6,382 nucleotides of DNA. It comes from Planctomycetota bacterium (GTDB lineage Bacteria > Planctomycetota > UBA8108 > UBA1146 > JAJFFE01). Below the pieces are notes generated by a model, which was given only the letters and a program-made list of their open reading frames with translations, did not search any database and was not told where the DNA came from. The translations under genes and the position numbers were made by a program. Positions 4,979 to 6,382 of this stretch are shown here, piece by piece. The stretch is taken from the NCBI GenBank assembly GCA_020425835.1, contig JAGQRC010000227.1, forward strand, positions 1 to 6,382, given 5' to 3'. Positions within the stretch are counted from its first letter, which is position 1. The number at the start of each line of letters is the position of its first letter.

Positions 4979-4998
4979 CCGCGCCCTCGGAGGCGCGG
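4979..4998. terminator. Hairpin between convergent genes, possible two-way terminator
   Basis: CCGCGCC (4979-4985) pairs with GGCGCGG (4992-4998) around the 6-nt loop CTCGGA. It lies in the 48-bp gap between the stop of the hydrolase (4964) and the stop of the minus-strand gene (5013), where a bidirectional terminator is expected. It lacks T-tracts on either side, so the call rests on position and stem. Confidence 0.5.
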
Positions 4999-5012
4999 AA
5001 CGCCGGTCGGGC

Positions 5013-6382
5013 TCAGCGGCAGCGCAAGCCATCCGGTGTCGGATCGATACCGCTCTCGGGATAGGGCTCGGGTAGCGGCGCGCCGTCGAGGAAGAACGTC
5101 TCCAACATGCTCAGCGCGTCGTCGAGAGTGAGGGCCCCGTCATCGTCGGCGTCGCAGGCGTCGGCGCAATCCGGAACGGAGAGCCCCTCGTAGAGGTGCC
5201 CCAACAGCGCGATCGGGTCGGCGAGGTCCCGCGCTCCATCGGAGTTGCAATCGCCGCGATCGAAGGGGTCGGACAGAGGGCCGACGGTGAGCAGCTCGAA
5301 ATCGTCGAGGTTCCAGCCGCCGAACTCCACGAGACCGTTGGTCTCGAGCTCGAACCGAATGTCCACGGCGGGGTTCCCATCCGCCCAGGGCGCGATGTCG
5401 TGGGTCACCTCGACCCAGCTCGTGTCGATCCAGTCCTTCGTCGAAGGGTTCTGCCAGATCACTGTCCCTTCGACGACGACTCGCGCGATGTCGTACGGAG
5501 CGCGCTCCACCGTCAACCAGCGGCGATAGCGGAGCTTCGTGTTCGAGCGACCGCTCAGGTCGATCGGCGGGAGCACGAGCGCGTTGTGCGAGTCCGAGGG
5601 GTAGTCCCCGTTCCAGCCGAAGGGGTTGAGGTCGTTCCCCCAGACGTACGGCGGTGACGACGCGACCAGCGGATCCCAGGGGTTGGTGCCCTGGACATTG
5701 GGCGTCCCGCGTTGCCAGTCGTCCTGACCGGCCGCTGCGGAGTGGGAGAACCCTCCCGCCGTCGAACCGACCGGCTCGAAGAAGATGGTCTCCAGCGCGC
5801 CGACCAGGAACAGGGGTGGATGGTCGGGAGCTCCCTCGGGATAGGACTGGGCGTGCCCGAGGGCATCGGTGGCCGTGTAGAAGTAGTGCACTCCGGCGGG
5901 GGCGAGTTGGCCGGGGATCGATCCCTCGTAGGTCCCGGGCGCGGTCTCCGCGAGGTCGATGTTCGATACGCCGCCGTCGGTCGACACCGTGAGCGTCACG
6001 GACTGAACCGGCGAACCCGACAGCGACGCGACCTCGATCGAGACCGGATAGGGGCCGATCTCGTCGACGGTGTCGGGCAACGGTGTCGCTTGCATCGCGA
6101 ACCACTCGAACGCGGGTGGCTCCAGGCCGTGCGCGGCGAAGCCCGACAGGATCGCGTCGTCGTGCGGTGTCCCGTTCAGGATGTTCCCATCGTCATCGTC
6201 GGCCATCAGGACATCGATGACCAGCTGTGGCGCGATGACGCCGGTCTCGAACACCATGTGGTCGAGCCAGAGACGACGACAGATCGCCAGCGCCTCGGCA
6301 CGATCGAGGGTCAGATCGAGCGTCTCGAGGATGTCCCAGAACGTCCCCGCGATGATCAGCCCCGCGGTGTGGATCTCGGCCA
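5013..6382 (-). CDS. C-terminal part of secreted metalloprotease-like protein with dockerin-like tail (5' end outside window)
   Basis: The 455 C-terminal residues are visible; the frame is open through the right edge, so the start is not in the window and the internal ATG at 6257 is not the start. Visible residues 1-88 (EIHTAGLIIAGTFWDIL, then DDDDGNILNGTPHDDAI) resemble the helical region that follows the HExxH site in gluzincin proteases such as the M36/M4 groups. The zinc motif itself is off-window. Residues about 108-180 look like an Ig-like beta domain (SVTLTVSTDGG, YFYTATDALG). Residues about 197-367 resemble a MAM/jelly-roll module ending in GGWNLDDFELLTV. Residues 374-432 form two dockerin-type calcium loops, DCNSDGARDLADPIALL and DACDADDDGALTLDDALSML. 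The tail GIDPTPDGLRC is of the kind seen in planctomycete secreted proteins. In those organisms the dockerin-like end probably serves for attachment or sorting rather than a classical cellulosome (inference). The protein is very likely exported and degrades extracellular or periplasmic protein. Confidence 0.85.
   Translation of the reverse strand, partial: AEIHTAGLIIAGTFWDILETLDLTLDRAEALAICRRLWLDHMVFETGVIAPQLVIDVLMADDDDGNILNGTPHDDAILSGFAAHGLEPPAFEWFAMQATPLPDTVDEIGPYPVSIEVASLSGSPVQSVTLTVSTDGGVSNIDLAETAPGTYEGSIPGQLAPAGVHYFYTATDALGHAQSYPEGAPDHPPLFLVGALETIFFEPVGSTAGGFSHSAAAGQDDWQRGTPNVQGTNPWDPLVASSPPYVWGNDLNPFGWNGDYPSDSHNALVLPPIDLSGRSNTKLRYRRWLTVERAPYDIARVVVEGTVIWQNPSTKDWIDTSWVEVTHDIAPWADGNPAVDIRFELETNGLVEFGGWNLDDFELLTVGPLSDPFDRGDCNSDGARDLADPIALLGHLYEGLSVPDCADACDADDDGALTLDDALSMLETFFLDGAPLPEPYPESGIDPTPDGLRCR

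Noticed and set aside
5140..6105. Second minus-strand frame (321 codons) inside the protease-like gene
   Set aside because: It is Arg-rich and overlaps the frame that carries the Ig-like, MAM-like and dockerin-like modules.

Overview
The window is GC-rich bacterial DNA. It most likely comes from a planctomycete (Planctomycetota) or a closely similar lineage. The main evidence is a dockerin-like tail of the planctomycete type, with two calcium-loop repeats and an ending of the form DPTPDGLRC, on a large secreted metalloprotease-like protein. A small coupled protein ending in a V-W-x-V...H-F-V...K-V-P block also resembles small planctomycete proteins. This assignment is inference from protein style; no rRNA or marker gene is present.

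Layout from left to right. Positions 1-298 hold no convincing gene but contain two copies of an imperfect direct repeat of about 108 bp. Positions 299-1117 (minus) encode an exported protein with a DcrB/PsbP-like domain followed by a probable NTF2-like domain. Positions 1118-1727 are a 610-bp non-coding stretch with almost three tandem copies of a 131-133 bp unit. It ends in a perfect 17-bp inverted repeat that overlaps the stop codon of the next gene. Positions 1728-2600 (minus) encode a family 2 glycosyltransferase. A divergent intergenic region of about 300 bp with a strong GC hairpin follows.

From 2903 the plus strand carries a compact gene cluster. It contains a small coiled-coil protein (2903-3229), a 3-methyladenine DNA glycosylase of the AAG/Mpg family whose GTG start overlaps the previous stop (3226-3903), and an unrecognised small acidic protein (3821-4165) whose start lies 83 nt inside the glycosylase gene. 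After an 85-bp gap comes a probable papain-like (NlpC/P60-type) cysteine hydrolase (4251-4964). It converges on a minus-strand gene (5013 to beyond the right edge) for the C-terminal part of a large secreted, probably metalloprotease-type, protein with Ig-like, MAM-like and dockerin-like modules. A GC hairpin sits between the two convergent stops.

The first three plus-strand genes overlap and are probably one transcription unit built around base-excision repair of alkylated DNA. The other genes look functionally unrelated: two exported proteins, a glycan enzyme and a hydrolase. The least explained parts are the repeats at 1-278 and 1295-1736 and the overlapping unknown gene at 3821. No clear phage, CRISPR, toxin-antitoxin or defence system is visible.
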